A stretch of 64,000 bases of DNA from CBDDFV01 sp965227335. Lineage in GTDB: Bacteria > Planctomycetota > Phycisphaerae > Phycisphaerales > SM1A02. Of this stretch, positions 43,040 to 52,405 are shown piece by piece. The DNA lies in NCBI GenBank assembly GCA_965227335.1, contig CBDDFV010000002.1, forward strand, positions 356,486 through 420,485, in the 5' to 3' direction. The notes beneath the pieces were generated by a model. The model was not told the origin of the DNA. It saw only the letters and a list, made by a program, of their open reading frames with translations, and did no database searches. The position numbers were made by a program, and so were the translations under genes. Numbering within the stretch: the first letter of the stretch is position 1; every line of letters begins with the position of its first letter.

Positions 43040-45208
43040 ATGTCCGGGGGACGGTGCTGCAGGCTGTCGGCTCTCCTGACGCTCGCGTGTGCGCACGCGG
43101 AGGCGATCGCACCGCCCGTGGCGATCGCCGATCACGCCAATCTCGCCCGACTCGTCGACCTGTCGGCGGATCTCTGCGAACTGCCGGTCGACTATCACGA
43201 GCGCACGCTCGAGGACGCGGCGGTCCATGTCCGTCTGCAGAATCCACTGACCCCGCCGGAACTGTGGGCGCTGACCAACCAGCTGCTCGCCGCGCATGGA
43301 CACGTCACGATCCGGCGCGCCGACGCGCCGGTCATCAGCGTCGTCCGTCTCGCCGACGCGGCGGACCAGGCGCGGCTCGATACGATCGACTCGATCGACC
43401 CGAACGTGCTCTTCGCCAGGGTTCGCGTCGATGCCGGCGGACTCGCAGCGCAGGACGCGACGACGCTCCTCACGCCCGTACTGTCGAAGGGGGCGGTCAT
43501 CGCGCCGCTCGGCCAGGACGGCGCCCTCATCGTCGCCGATCACGTCGCGCGTCTCCGGGATGCGATCGCGGTGCTGGAGGAACGCGCGGCGAGCGCGACG
43601 GGTCTCATCGTCGAACGCGTGCCGACACGGTTCATCGACGCGAAGCAACTCGAGGTCATCCTGACCACGACCGTCGACACGCGCAACACGCTGACGCCTC
43701 GGACGCTGCGTGGCAAGGCGTCGGCCGCGCCGGATGGCGCCTCGATGCTCGTGATCACGCCGAGCGATGAACTCGACATCTGGCTCGATCTCATCGAGCA
43801 GCTTGATCAACGCCAGCCGGTCACGACGGTGTCGCATCCAGTCGGGTCCGACGATCTGACCGAGGTCGCCACGCTGCTCGCAGCGACGGCGCGTGATGCG
43901 TCGCCACGTGGGGCGGGTGAGCAGTGGCGCGTCGTGTCGAACAATCTGACCGGGACGCTCGTCATCACCGCGACGCCGAGCGAGCACGAGGCGATTCGGC
44001 ACGTCCTGACGGAGCTGGCGGCGTCGCCGGCCGAGGCCCGACGTCCGGTGCGGACGTTCGCGATTCGCAATCGCAGTGTGCGCGAACTCATGCAGACGCT
44101 CGCCTCGATTATCGACGCCGGCGCCATCGACGCGGCGGTCAGCTTCGAGCCCTCCGCCGCGTTCGACGATTCTCGCGCGCGTCAGCGGAATGAGCGCAAC
44201 ATGTTGCCGGTTCAGTCGACGACCGACCCCGTCTCGCCGACTGAGACGCCGACGACACCGCGGCCGCCCTACGCTCCCGCACCGGGGGGCCTGACCCTCA
44301 CCGTCGACGAAGGCACGAACACCATCATCGCGATCGGCGACGCGCGGCGGCTCGTCCGGCTCGACGAACTCATCCGGGTCCTCGATGTCCGCCGACCGCA
44401 GGTCATGCTCGAAGTGCTCATCGTCAGCCTCTCCGAAGGCGACACGCTCGACCTCGGCGTCGAACTCGAACAGATGGGGGTCAGCGGAAGCGCGATGTAC
44501 AGCCTCGGCTCCCTCTTCGGACTCTCCGGCGGCGGAACCGAGCCGCCGACCTTCGGCGCCGGCGCCGGGGTCACGGGACTCGTCCTGAATCCGGGGGACT
44601 TCCGCGTCCTCGTGCGGGCGCTCCAGACGCTCAACGAGGGCCGCTCGCTCAACATCCCGAAGGTCCTCGTCAACAACAACGTGCCGGCCACGCTCGACTC
44701 GGTGCTGCAGCAGCCGTTCACGAGCACAAACGCATCGGACACGGTGGCGACGACATCGTTCGGCGGCACTGAAGACGCGGGGACGACGATCACCGTGACG
44801 CCGCAGATCGCGGAGGGCGATCATGTGGTGCTGGAGTACGCGGTGTCGCTCAGTCAGTTCGTCGGGGAGTCGAGTGATCCCGGCCTGCCGCCGCCGCGCT
44901 TCCAGAACACGCTGGAGAGTTCGGTCACGATTCCTGACGGCTACGCGATCGCGGTCGGCGGGCTCGAGACAATGACCGAAGCGGAAGCGATCTCGCAGGT
45001 CCCGCTGCTCGGCGACCTGCCGCTGATCGGCGAGGCGTTCCGGAACCGGTCGCGGTCGCGTTCGACCACGCGCTTCTTCGTCTTCGTGCGCCCGACCATT
45101 CTTCGCCATGGCGGCTTCGAAGATCTCAAGTACATGACCGATCAGGATCTCGCGGAGGCGCGACTCGACGACGGCTGGCCCGATCTCGAACCGGTGATCA
45201 TCCGCTGA
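43040..45208 (+). CDS. gspD: Type II secretion secretin GspD
   Basis: 722 residues. The N-terminal half is a chain of N-domains (VLFARVRVDAGGLAAQDATTLLTPVLSKGA; LIVERVPTRFIDAKQLEVIL; VRTFAIRNRSVRELMQTLASI). The C-terminal secretin domain has RPQVMLEVLIVSLSEGD, SLNIPKVLVNNN and the VPLLGDLPLIGEAFRNRS signature. It forms the outer membrane pore. The N-terminus is a short hydrophobic run; a signal peptide is likely but weak. First gene of the operon, with 145 bases between the preceding terminator and its ATG. Confidence 0.92.
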   Translation: MSGGRCCRLSALLTLACAHAEAIAPPVAIADHANLARLVDLSADLCELPVDYHERTLEDAAVHVRLQNPLTPPELWALTNQLLAAHGHVTIRRADAPVISVVRLADAADQARLDTIDSIDPNVLFARVRVDAGGLAAQDATTLLTPVLSKGAVIAPLGQDGALIVADHVARLRDAIAVLEERAASATGLIVERVPTRFIDAKQLEVILTTTVDTRNTLTPRTLRGKASAAPDGASMLVITPSDELDIWLDLIEQLDQRQPVTTVSHPVGSDDLTEVATLLAATARDASPRGAGEQWRVVSNNLTGTLVITATPSEHEAIRHVLTELAASPAEARRPVRTFAIRNRSVRELMQTLASIIDAGAIDAAVSFEPSAAFDDSRARQRNERNMLPVQSTTDPVSPTETPTTPRPPYAPAPGGLTLTVDEGTNTIIAIGDARRLVRLDELIRVLDVRRPQVMLEVLIVSLSEGDTLDLGVELEQMGVSGSAMYSLGSLFGLSGGGTEPPTFGAGAGVTGLVLNPGDFRVLVRALQTLNEGRSLNIPKVLVNNNVPATLDSVLQQPFTSTNASDTVATTSFGGTEDAGTTITVTPQIAEGDHVVLEYAVSLSQFVGESSDPGLPPPRFQNTLESSVTIPDGYAIAVGGLETMTEAEAISQVPLLGDLPLIGEAFRNRSRSRSTTRFFVFVRPTILRHGGFEDLKYMTDQDLAEARLDDGWPDLEPVIIR

Positions 45209-46689
45209 TGCCCGCGGTGACGACGACCATCCCGGGGCTCGATCCGGAGGCTGCGACGCCGGCCTTCCTCGACCGCATCCCACGCGATTTCGCGCGGCGG
45301 TGGCTGGTGCTGTCACAAGGCATGGTCAACGATGATGTGCAACGTCTGGCGATCGCACCAACGACGCCCGCCGATGTGCTTCACAACGTCGCCCGACGCC
45401 TGGAGGCGGACGTCGAGACACTCGAAGCTGATCCCGCCGCGCTCGCGGCGGCGATTGACGCCGCGTTCGGCACCATGGGCGACGATGAGGCGACCGAATC
45501 GGACGCCGACGATCTGGGCGGCGACATCGACGCACTGCTCGCGGCCTCCGACCGCGACCTCCTGACCACTGAGGGCAAGGGGCCTGTCGTCAAGCTCGTC
45601 GACGCGGTGCTGTTCGATGCGCTCCGTCGCTCCGCCAGCGATGTCCATCTGCAACCGATCGAAGATCGCACGCTCATCCGTTATCGCCTCGACGGCGTCC
45701 TGCACACCGTGCGCGAACTGCCCGCCGCCGCCACTGCGGCCGTCGTCAGCCGTATCAAGGTGATGGGCAGGATGGATATCGCCGAACGCCGCATCCCGCA
45801 GGACGGTCGCGCGACGGTGACGATCGGATCGAGCGACAACGGCGGCCGGGCGGTGGACCTGCGGATCTCGACCCTCCCCACCGCCTACGGCGAGCGCGCG
45901 GTGCTGCGTCTGCTCGACAACACACAGCAGCTCTGCGACTTCGAACAACTCGGCATGCCGACCGACGTCGCGCGGCCGTTCCTCGAACGCGCCTCGCGCT
46001 CCAATGGCGTCATCCTCGTCACCGGCCCGACCGGCTCCGGCAAGACGACCACGCTCTACGCCGCGCTCCGCGAGATCGGCTCCGCCGCCGTCAACATCAT
46101 GACAATTGAGGACCCGATCGAGTACGAACTCTCGACGGCGGACCTCGCGATCAGCCAGGCTCAGGTGAACACAAGGAAGGGCGTGACGTTCGCCTCCGGT
46201 CTGCGCCACATCCTGCGGCAGGACCCGGATGTGATCATGGTCGGTGAGATCCGCGACGCCGAGACCGCGCGGATCGCGATTCAGGCCAGTCTCACCGGAC
46301 ACCTCGTCTTCTCGACGCTGCACACGAACGATGCGCCGAGCGTTGCCACCCGAATGGTCGACCTTGGTGTGGAGCCGTATCTCGTCGCATCGTCGCTCTC
46401 CGCGGTGCTCGCCCAACGCCTTGTCCGTCGCGTGCACTCGGACTGCGCTGGCGCCGGCTGCGATGCCTGTCTCGGAACCGGCTATCGCGGCCGCATCGGG
46501 ATCTTTGAACTCATGACGATCACCGACGCGATTCGCGACATGATTCCGAAGCGCGTGAGCGTCAACGCGCTCCGCGAAGCGGGACGGGAAGCGGGCCTCC
46601 ACACGCTCCGGGAAGCCGGCGAACAACTCGTGGCGCAAGGACGCACCAGCGTCGACGAACTTCGCCGCGTCACGGGAGGCGTCTCATGA
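45208..46689 (+). CDS. gspE: Type II secretion ATPase GspE
   Basis: 493 residues. The stop of gspD and this start share a base (TGATG). Walker A is GPTGSGKTTT near 273-282; the Asp box (TIEDPIEYEL), Walker B (PDVIMVGEIRD) and the His box (LVFSTLHTND) follow. The C-terminal Zn-binding loop is strongly shortened to CAGAGCDACLGTGYRGR, where most GspE have some 30 residues between the Cys pairs. It powers pseudopilus assembly at the inner membrane. It overlaps gspF by 4 bp. Confidence 0.93.
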   Translation: MPAVTTTIPGLDPEAATPAFLDRIPRDFARRWLVLSQGMVNDDVQRLAIAPTTPADVLHNVARRLEADVETLEADPAALAAAIDAAFGTMGDDEATESDADDLGGDIDALLAASDRDLLTTEGKGPVVKLVDAVLFDALRRSASDVHLQPIEDRTLIRYRLDGVLHTVRELPAAATAAVVSRIKVMGRMDIAERRIPQDGRATVTIGSSDNGGRAVDLRISTLPTAYGERAVLRLLDNTQQLCDFEQLGMPTDVARPFLERASRSNGVILVTGPTGSGKTTTLYAALREIGSAAVNIMTIEDPIEYELSTADLAISQAQVNTRKGVTFASGLRHILRQDPDVIMVGEIRDAETARIAIQASLTGHLVFSTLHTNDAPSVATRMVDLGVEPYLVASSLSAVLAQRLVRRVHSDCAGAGCDACLGTGYRGRIGIFELMTITDAIRDMIPKRVSVNALREAGREAGLHTLREAGEQLVAQGRTSVDELRRVTGGVS

Positions 46690-47924
46690 GCGGGGTCTGG
46701 CGCTACACCGCCGTCGCCATGAACGGCGACCATGCCCCCCGGCGGGGCGAACTCGCGGGCGACTCCGCCGCTGATGTGCGTGCATCGCTGCGGCGCATCG
46801 GACTGCAGGTCATCGAACTCAAGCCGATCCGCCGACGGTCGCTCCCGTCCGTCGCGTGGCTCGGGCCGTTGCGGGACGTCATGCACCGACACGCCCGCCG
46901 ACGTCGCATGCAGGACTGCGCCGAACTCTACGACGGCATGGCGACGATGCTCCGCTCCGGGCTGCCGCTGCTGGAGACGGTCGATGTCCTCTCCGACAAC
47001 GCCGCCGCGCGGGGCAAGCGGAACCCGCGACGCGCGATGCTGGTCCAGCTGCGCGAACGACTCCGCTCGGGTGATTCGCTCGCCGCCGCGATGCGCGCGC
47101 ACCCCGGCTGGTTCGACGCGACGGAGATCGCGATGGTCGAAGCGGGCCAGCACGGCGGGACGCTGCCCGAGGTACTGATCCGGCTCTCCGAACGCTGCCG
47201 GCAGTCCGGCGCCCTCGGTCAGAAGCTGATCGGCGCCCTTGCGTACCCGACGATCGTCGCCCTCGTCGGCATCGGCGTCGTCATCTTCCTGTCGGTCAGG
47301 ACCCTGCCGGACCTCGTCGCGATCCTCGATCAATCCGGCGTCGAGACGCCGCTCCTCACGCGTATTGTGATGGCGTTCGGGACGACCCTCGCCGCGTGGT
47401 GGTGGCTTGTCCTTTCAATAGGAGCCCTCGGCGTCCTCGCCCTGGCCATCGGGATGACGGTTCTCGGACGACGGGAGTGGAGGGTGGGCCGATTCGCCCC
47501 GCTGGTGTTCCGGCGGATGGGGGCCGCGCGGGTGTCGCTGCAACTGGCGGAGCTGCTTCGATCGGGCGTGCCGATGGTCGACGCCCTCCGGGTGCTGGCG
47601 CGGACGACCGGCCCCGCGCTTCGACGCCGACTTGAGGACGCCGCGCACGCGGTCGAGCGCGGCGACGACCTCGCCGACGCCCTCCATGACGGTCAGTGGT
47701 TCGACGGCGAGTTCCGGCGGCTCGTCCAGATCGGTCAGATGAGCGGCGAACTCGACGAGCTGCTCGACCGCATCGGGCAGCGGTACGAACGACAGTCGAC
47801 GCGACTGATCGATCGTCTGGCGTCGCTGCTCGAACCCGCGGTGATCCTCTCGCTCGCGGTGCTCATTGGATTCGTGGTGATGGCGGCGGTCCTGCCGCTC
47901 GTCCGCTTGAAGGAGGTGCTGTGA
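46686..47924 (+). CDS. gspF: Type II secretion inner membrane platform GspF
   Basis: 412 residues with the two T2SF domains: LYDGMATMLRSGLPLLETVDVL and LQLAELLRSGVPMVDALRVLART, each followed by EAGQHGGTLPEVLIRL- or QIGQMSGELDELLDRI-type segments. Three membrane helices are clear (YPTIVALVGIGVVIFL; WWWLVLSIGALGVLALAIG; AVILSLAVLIGFVVMAAVLP). It anchors the ATPase and pseudopilus base. ATGA overlap with gspE. Confidence 0.93.
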   Translation: MSGVWRYTAVAMNGDHAPRRGELAGDSAADVRASLRRIGLQVIELKPIRRRSLPSVAWLGPLRDVMHRHARRRRMQDCAELYDGMATMLRSGLPLLETVDVLSDNAAARGKRNPRRAMLVQLRERLRSGDSLAAAMRAHPGWFDATEIAMVEAGQHGGTLPEVLIRLSERCRQSGALGQKLIGALAYPTIVALVGIGVVIFLSVRTLPDLVAILDQSGVETPLLTRIVMAFGTTLAAWWWLVLSIGALGVLALAIGMTVLGRREWRVGRFAPLVFRRMGAARVSLQLAELLRSGVPMVDALRVLARTTGPALRRRLEDAAHAVERGDDLADALHDGQWFDGEFRRLVQIGQMSGELDELLDRIGQRYERQSTRLIDRLASLLEPAVILSLAVLIGFVVMAAVLPLVRLKEVL

Positions 47925-48364
47925 TGCACGCTCATCCTCGTCCCGTTCCTCGCCGCCGCGCGATGACGCTCGTCGAAGTGCTCGCGGTCGTGATCATCCT
48001 GGGCCTCGTCGCCGGGACGCTGCTGATCAGCTTTTCCGGTTCGGTCGGCGAAGCGAAGCATGAGTTGGCGAAGACGGGGATCGGATCGATCGCCGCGCAG
48101 TTGGAGAAGTACCACCTGTCGCACGGAAGCTTCCCGACGAACGACATCGGGCTTCAGGCGTTGACGGACGGGCAGGCGCAGCCGACTGCGTCCTATTACC
48201 TCAGCCCGGGCCAGCTCACCGACCCGTGGAAGAAGCCGTACCTCTATGTGAACCCGGGTCCGAACGGCCACCCCTACGAGATCCTCTCGTACGGCGCCGA
48301 CGGCCAGCGCGGCGGCGAGGGCGAGAACGCCGACGTCTCCTCCATCAACCCCAACGCCGGATAA
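47924..48364 (+). CDS. gspG: Major pseudopilin GspG
   Basis: 146 residues; strong AAGGAGGTG upstream and ATG 47924 overlapping the gspF stop. The prepilin leader ends RRRA|MTLVEVLAVVIILGLVAG: E5 is present, but the residue before the cut is Ala, where Gly is almost invariant. The C-terminal YYLSPGQLTDPWKKPYLYVNPG and EILSYGADGQRGGEGENAD give the GspG Ca-binding end. It is the main subunit of the pseudopilus. Confidence 0.92.
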   Translation: MHAHPRPVPRRRAMTLVEVLAVVIILGLVAGTLLISFSGSVGEAKHELAKTGIGSIAAQLEKYHLSHGSFPTNDIGLQALTDGQAQPTASYYLSPGQLTDPWKKPYLYVNPGPNGHPYEILSYGADGQRGGEGENADVSSINPNAG

Positions 48365-48368
48365 CCAC

Positions 48369-48797
48369 GTGCACCGTCGCGGACTCACGCTCATCGAACT
48401 GCTCGCCGTGATCACCCTGATCACGCTCACCGCCGGCGTTACGCTGGCGGGGCGGTCGAGCGGCTCGACCGAGGCGCGGCTCCGCGCCGTGACCGCCGAC
48501 ATCATCGCTTTCGACGCCCACGCCCGGCGGTTCGCCGAGCGACACGGCGCCGTCACGCTCGAGCGCGTCGACGCCGAGCATCTTCGGATGGTCAACACCA
48601 CGGGACAAGTGGCGCACCTCACCGTCCGCCACGGCGCAGAAGTGCAACTCCTCGTCGACGACGTCCAGGCGACGTCGGTCATCATCGACGCCCTCGGCCG
48701 CAGTGCTGACTACGACATCGTCATTCAACTCCAGGACCTCGAGCGACCCATCACCGTCGCCGGGCTGACCGGATGGACCGAGGAGTCCACGCCATGA
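48369..48797 (+). CDS. gspH: Minor pseudopilin, GspH-like
   Basis: 142 residues from GTG 48369. MHRRG|LTLIELLAVITLITLTAGV is a standard prepilin N-terminus with E5. The rest is a small beta domain with no clear motif; assignment as GspH is from operon position between G and I. It overlaps the next gene by 4 bp. Confidence 0.8.
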   Translation: MHRRGLTLIELLAVITLITLTAGVTLAGRSSGSTEARLRAVTADIIAFDAHARRFAERHGAVTLERVDAEHLRMVNTTGQVAHLTVRHGAEVQLLVDDVQATSVIIDALGRSADYDIVIQLQDLERPITVAGLTGWTEESTP

Positions 48798-49168
48798 CCC
48801 GCCGTGGACTCACGTTGATCGAAGTCCTCGCCGCGACGGTGCTGCTCAGTCTGATCGCGGCGACGTGCCTGCCGCTCATGCAGCGGGCGACACGTGACTT
48901 GTCGGCAGCGCCCGTCCGTCCGACGTGGGACCTCGTTGAACTGCAGGACCTCATGCAACTCGTCGCCGAGGACCCGCTCGTGTACGGCGTCGAGATGTGG
49001 CCGCCGATCGAAACGAGCATCAACTGGCCTGACGCCGGATCGCGACCGCCGATCCAACTCCGGCGTGCGCACGAGACAACCGACTCCGTCTGGCTCGAAG
49101 CATCATGCGAAGGGCATCGGGTCTTCGTGTGGGCGGCGCTCCCGGACGAACCGGAGGCGACGCCATGA
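48794..49168 (+). CDS. gspI: Minor pseudopilin, GspI-like
   Basis: 124 residues from ATG 48794 (ATGA overlap). MTRRG|LTLIEVLAATVLLSLIAA is the prepilin N-terminus. The C-terminal domain (LVELQDLMQLVAEDPLVYGVEMW...) is short. Call as GspI is from gene order. Confidence 0.78.
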   Translation: MTRRGLTLIEVLAATVLLSLIAATCLPLMQRATRDLSAAPVRPTWDLVELQDLMQLVAEDPLVYGVEMWPPIETSINWPDAGSRPPIQLRRAHETTDSVWLEASCEGHRVFVWAALPDEPEATP

Positions 49169-49659
49169 CCCGCCGCCCCCAACGCGGCCTGACGATGGTC
49201 GAACTACTCGTCTCGCTCGCCTTGCTGTCGATCGTGACGGCGGCGGGCGTCGGGTGGCTCCAGACGACCGCCGCGCGGGGCATGGTCGAGGCGGACGACG
49301 TCCGGTGGAGAGCCGCGGCGGAGAAGGCCATCCAGCGGATCGCCGAGTCGATCGCCATCAGTGACTTCGATCCGAATGAGCGACAGCCGCAGGTCGTCGT
49401 TGACGACGGCGTTCTTCGCATCCGTGGCCGCGAGGCGGGCGTCGGTCGCGTGACCTTCGCATTCGCGATGGACGCATCAACGAACCGACTGGAACGATCG
49501 AGCGATCAGACCAACGCGCGGCCGCTCCTGGGCGATGTCGATCGCTGGGATGTCGAGTTGACGATCGACGAAGCCGACCCCGATCGCCAATGGCTCGACA
49601 TCACACTCCGACGCAGGAGCGAGCCCGACACGGTCACATGGAGGCTGCGGTTGCCGTGA
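49165..49659 (+). CDS. gspJ: Minor pseudopilin, GspJ-like
   Basis: 164 residues from ATG 49165 (ATGA overlap). The prepilin N-terminus is MTRRPQRG|LTMVELLVSLALLSIVTAAGV with E5. The mature part ends in a beta domain (WDVELTIDEADPDRQWLDIT). GspJ by order and size. Confidence 0.8.
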   Translation: MTRRPQRGLTMVELLVSLALLSIVTAAGVGWLQTTAARGMVEADDVRWRAAAEKAIQRIAESIAISDFDPNERQPQVVVDDGVLRIRGREAGVGRVTFAFAMDASTNRLERSSDQTNARPLLGDVDRWDVELTIDEADPDRQWLDITLRRRSEPDTVTWRLRLP

Positions 49660-50504
49660 CTCACCTCCGCCGGACATCCCCCGCTCGACGCGGCGCCGCG
49701 TTGCTGCTGGTGCTCGCCATGCTCGTCATCGCCGTCAGTTCGGCGACCGTCCTCGTGTCGGTCGCGGGGACCCATCGCGCGCGCGCCGAGTCGCTGCAGA
49801 CAACGAACAGCGCCAACCAACTCCTCGCTGCAGCCGATCCGCGAATCCAGGCGTGGCTTGGCCGGTCACGGAGCGTGGTGCTGCCGATCGAGGCCCCGAT
49901 CCCGGCGGTCGAGGTCATCGACGATCGCTGGACCTCCGGCGATATCGACTATCGCATCCGTATCACCGCGTTCGACCAGTGCGGCATGCTGCCGATCGAA
50001 CTCGCATCATCGTCGTCGCCCTTGCGACTGGTCATCGATCCCGTCGCCCTTGACGCCGTGCGTGACTTGGAAGGCGCCAAGGCCAATCCCACTGGCCTCG
50101 ATCAGGTGATCAGCGCCGCGATGCCCATCTACCCTCTGCGGTCCGGTGATCAGCCCGCCGTCGGGGCGTTGATCGCGACGCACCCGACGGGCGGCGTCAA
50201 CGTGAACACGGCGCCATGGCCGCTCGTTCAGGCGACGGGGCGCGCGCTCGGTCAGTCGGGCGCGCTGTCGATCGTCGAAGCAGCCCGGTCCGCCGGCGAA
50301 GCCGCGAGCTTCTCGGCCCAACCGTCGCAGGATGCGATCAGGGACACGCCCGCGCTCGTCTCGTCGAGTTCGTCGTGGGCGATGCGGATCATCATCGAAG
50401 TCGGACCGACCAACCATTCACCCCTCCGTCGCAGCTGGTGGGCGATCTACCAGCGGCGCGGCGGACAATGGACCTGCACCCAGCGCCTTGCCATCGACCG
50501 CTGA
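49656..50504 (+). CDS. gspK: Minor pseudopilin, GspK-like
   Basis: 282 residues from GTG 49656 (GTGA overlap), with GGAGG upstream; ATG 49638 is an alternative. The N-terminus RRG|AALLLVLAMLVIAVSS lacks Glu at position 5, as is usual in GspK, which caps the tip. The larger C-terminal domain contains GGVNVNTAPWPLV, a typical GspK segment. Confidence 0.85.
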   Translation: MTHLRRTSPARRGAALLLVLAMLVIAVSSATVLVSVAGTHRARAESLQTTNSANQLLAAADPRIQAWLGRSRSVVLPIEAPIPAVEVIDDRWTSGDIDYRIRITAFDQCGMLPIELASSSSPLRLVIDPVALDAVRDLEGAKANPTGLDQVISAAMPIYPLRSGDQPAVGALIATHPTGGVNVNTAPWPLVQATGRALGQSGALSIVEAARSAGEAASFSAQPSQDAIRDTPALVSSSSSWAMRIIIEVGPTNHSPLRRSWWAIYQRRGGQWTCTQRLAIDR

Positions 50505-50979
50505 TCCAATCCGACGCCTTCGTCGCCAGACACGAGTCGTGCTGCTCATCGGCGCGGCGGCGATCACATGGTGCGCGGAGACGGTGATCCGGTCGCCGCG
50601 AGTCGCTTCCATCACGGCGGCGCCCCTCGCGATGGCGGAGCCCGCAGTCAGGCCCGGCGGCGCGCGCGCGACCATCGACCAGGACCTCTACGCCATCGCC
50701 CTCTGGCGATCCCCCCCACCGCCGGAGCCACCCGCCGTCGCCGCCGCGCCGCCGAAGCCGCCGGCGCCGCCGCCAATCAAACTCGAACTGCTCGCCATCC
50801 TTGAGCATGACGCGGGCCGCATCGCCGCCTTCTACCACCCCGGCGAGGACGCCATCGTCAAAGCGGCGACCGGCGCGATGCTCGGCGGCTACCGGATCGC
50901 CCGTGTCGACAAGGGTGAAGTCGAACTCGTCCAAACGCGCGGCGCCCGCGTCCTGAAGCTCCGGGAGCACCGGCCATGA
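50488..50979 (+). CDS. GspC/PulP-like type II secretion protein
   Basis: About 163 residues if TTG 50488 is the start; GTG 50539 is another option and neither has a clear ribosome site. One membrane helix (VVLLIGAAAITWCA) is followed by a Pro/Ala linker (PPPEPPAVAAAPPKPPAPPP) and a homology-region-like domain (IKLELLAILEHDAGRIAAFYHP..., GYRIARVDKGEVELVQ). This is the layout of GspC, which links the inner membrane platform to the secretin. It overlaps gspK by 17 bp and the next gene by 4 bp. Confidence 0.72.
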   Translation: MPSTADPIRRLRRQTRVVLLIGAAAITWCAETVIRSPRVASITAAPLAMAEPAVRPGGARATIDQDLYAIALWRSPPPPEPPAVAAAPPKPPAPPPIKLELLAILEHDAGRIAAFYHPGEDAIVKAATGAMLGGYRIARVDKGEVELVQTRGARVLKLREHRP

Positions 50980-51842
50980 ACGGGACCCGGCCCGCCGACC
51001 AGTTCTACTGGGGGATTCTCGATCGTTCGGTTCTGCCGCGCTCGGCTCGTCACGCCCCGGAGCAACTCGGCTACCTTTTCGAGTCACGCCTGCCCGTGCC
51101 AATCGACTCGATCCACGCGGTGTACATCCCGATCGACGACGATCGCGTGCTCGCTGTCGGCGCGCCGGTCGAGTTTCTCAACGAGGCCGACCTGACCGAC
51201 GTCCTGACGCTCACGCCAGACGAACTCCCCGAATGGATCGACGATGATGTGCGCACGGAGGTCGATGTCGACTCGATCAACCTCCTCACGGGACCCTGGA
51301 CGCCGATCGCCATCCGCCGCGGCCGAAGACGCATGACCGGCTGGGCGACGGCGTTCGTCGTGGCGTGCGCAGGACTCCTGATGGTCAGCTTCGAGCGACA
51401 ACGACACGCCTTCGCCACCGCCGAAGGCGACGCGCGTGACGCGACGATGGATGTATACGCCGAGGTCCTCGGCGACTCGGTGCGAGCCACGGTCAACTCG
51501 AGCTTCCCGCCGGAGCAGCGACTGATCGCCGAACATCGTCGCCTGTTGCAGACGCGTTCGGGTCCGGAGGAGACGCGGGAGGAGCGGATCGACGCTGCGG
51601 ATCTGCTCACGGCGATCATCGAGCGGTGGCCGACGGAGCAGTACATCGAGACGGAGACGATCTCGGTCACGGGCGGGGCGGTGACGCTCGTTCTGCGTGC
51701 GCCGAGTCTGGAGGACGTCCAGCCGATCGCCGACGCTTTCGCCGACCTCCCCGGCTGGCAGGTCACCCAGCCGCAGACCGTCGCGCGGCAGGACCACGTG
51801 GACATCACGCTTCGCTTCACACGGAAAGAGGCCGCGTCATGA
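50976..51842 (+). CDS. gspL: GspL-like type II secretion protein
   Basis: 288 residues, ATGA overlap with the preceding gene. A cytosolic N-terminal part of only about 120 residues (WGILDRSVLPRSARHAPEQ...) precedes a membrane helix (WATAFVVACAGLLMVSF) and a periplasmic ferredoxin-like domain (ETETISVTGGAVTLVLRAPSLEDVQPIADAFADL). Standard GspL has a larger actin-like cytosolic domain, so this one is reduced. It would contact GspE and GspM. Confidence 0.75.
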   Translation: MNGTRPADQFYWGILDRSVLPRSARHAPEQLGYLFESRLPVPIDSIHAVYIPIDDDRVLAVGAPVEFLNEADLTDVLTLTPDELPEWIDDDVRTEVDVDSINLLTGPWTPIAIRRGRRRMTGWATAFVVACAGLLMVSFERQRHAFATAEGDARDATMDVYAEVLGDSVRATVNSSFPPEQRLIAEHRRLLQTRSGPEETREERIDAADLLTAIIERWPTEQYIETETISVTGGAVTLVLRAPSLEDVQPIADAFADLPGWQVTQPQTVARQDHVDITLRFTRKEAAS

Positions 51843-52405
51843 CCGGCCGGCGGGATCTGCTGCTCCTCGGCGTCATCATCGCGGCGTGCGTCCTGCCGAT
51901 CGCCGGGAGTCGCCAGCGTGCGCACACGGCGGCGCAGCGTCTCGACGCCGCAACGACCTCGCTCGACGGGACGCGCCGCCTCGCGGCCGACATCGTTCGT
52001 CTGCGTGGCCAGGAGGCGCAGGTCGCGGAGCAGAAACGCCCGGAACAGGACCTCGTCGCGCGGATCATCAGTGCGATGGCCGAGGCGGGCGTCCCCTCGA
52101 ACCGCCACCTCGGGCAGGTCCAACCCATGGCTGACCGCGCGCCGCCGGGATCGAGCGGCGGCGCCAGGGCCTACATGGAACAGTCCGTTCAGGTCACGCT
52201 CGACGAACTCGCCCCGGCGCAGGTCGGCGCCTTCCTGTCCAGGTGGTCGGCCAGCGAACCCCTTTGGACGCCGACCCGCATCGAACTCTCCCACCATCGC
52301 GGCGCCGACCGGCGCGGCCGCGGCGCCGGGGGCGACCTCGACCGCTACGACATGACGGTCCTGATGACCGCGACCTATGTCGCGCCGAAAGGCCCTTCGC
52401 CATGA
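51839..52405 (+). CDS. gspM: GspM-like type II secretion protein
   Basis: 188 residues from ATG 51839 (ATGA overlap). An N-terminal membrane helix (LLLLGVIIAACVLPIAG) is followed by a coiled region (AAQRLDAATTSLDGTRRLAADIV) and a small periplasmic domain (EQSVQVTLDELAPAQVGAFLSRW). The shape and position next to gspL support GspM. The sequence is too divergent for a firm family call. Confidence 0.72.
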   Translation: MTGRRDLLLLGVIIAACVLPIAGSRQRAHTAAQRLDAATTSLDGTRRLAADIVRLRGQEAQVAEQKRPEQDLVARIISAMAEAGVPSNRHLGQVQPMADRAPPGSSGGARAYMEQSVQVTLDELAPAQVGAFLSRWSASEPLWTPTRIELSHHRGADRRGRGAGGDLDRYDMTVLMTATYVAPKGPSP

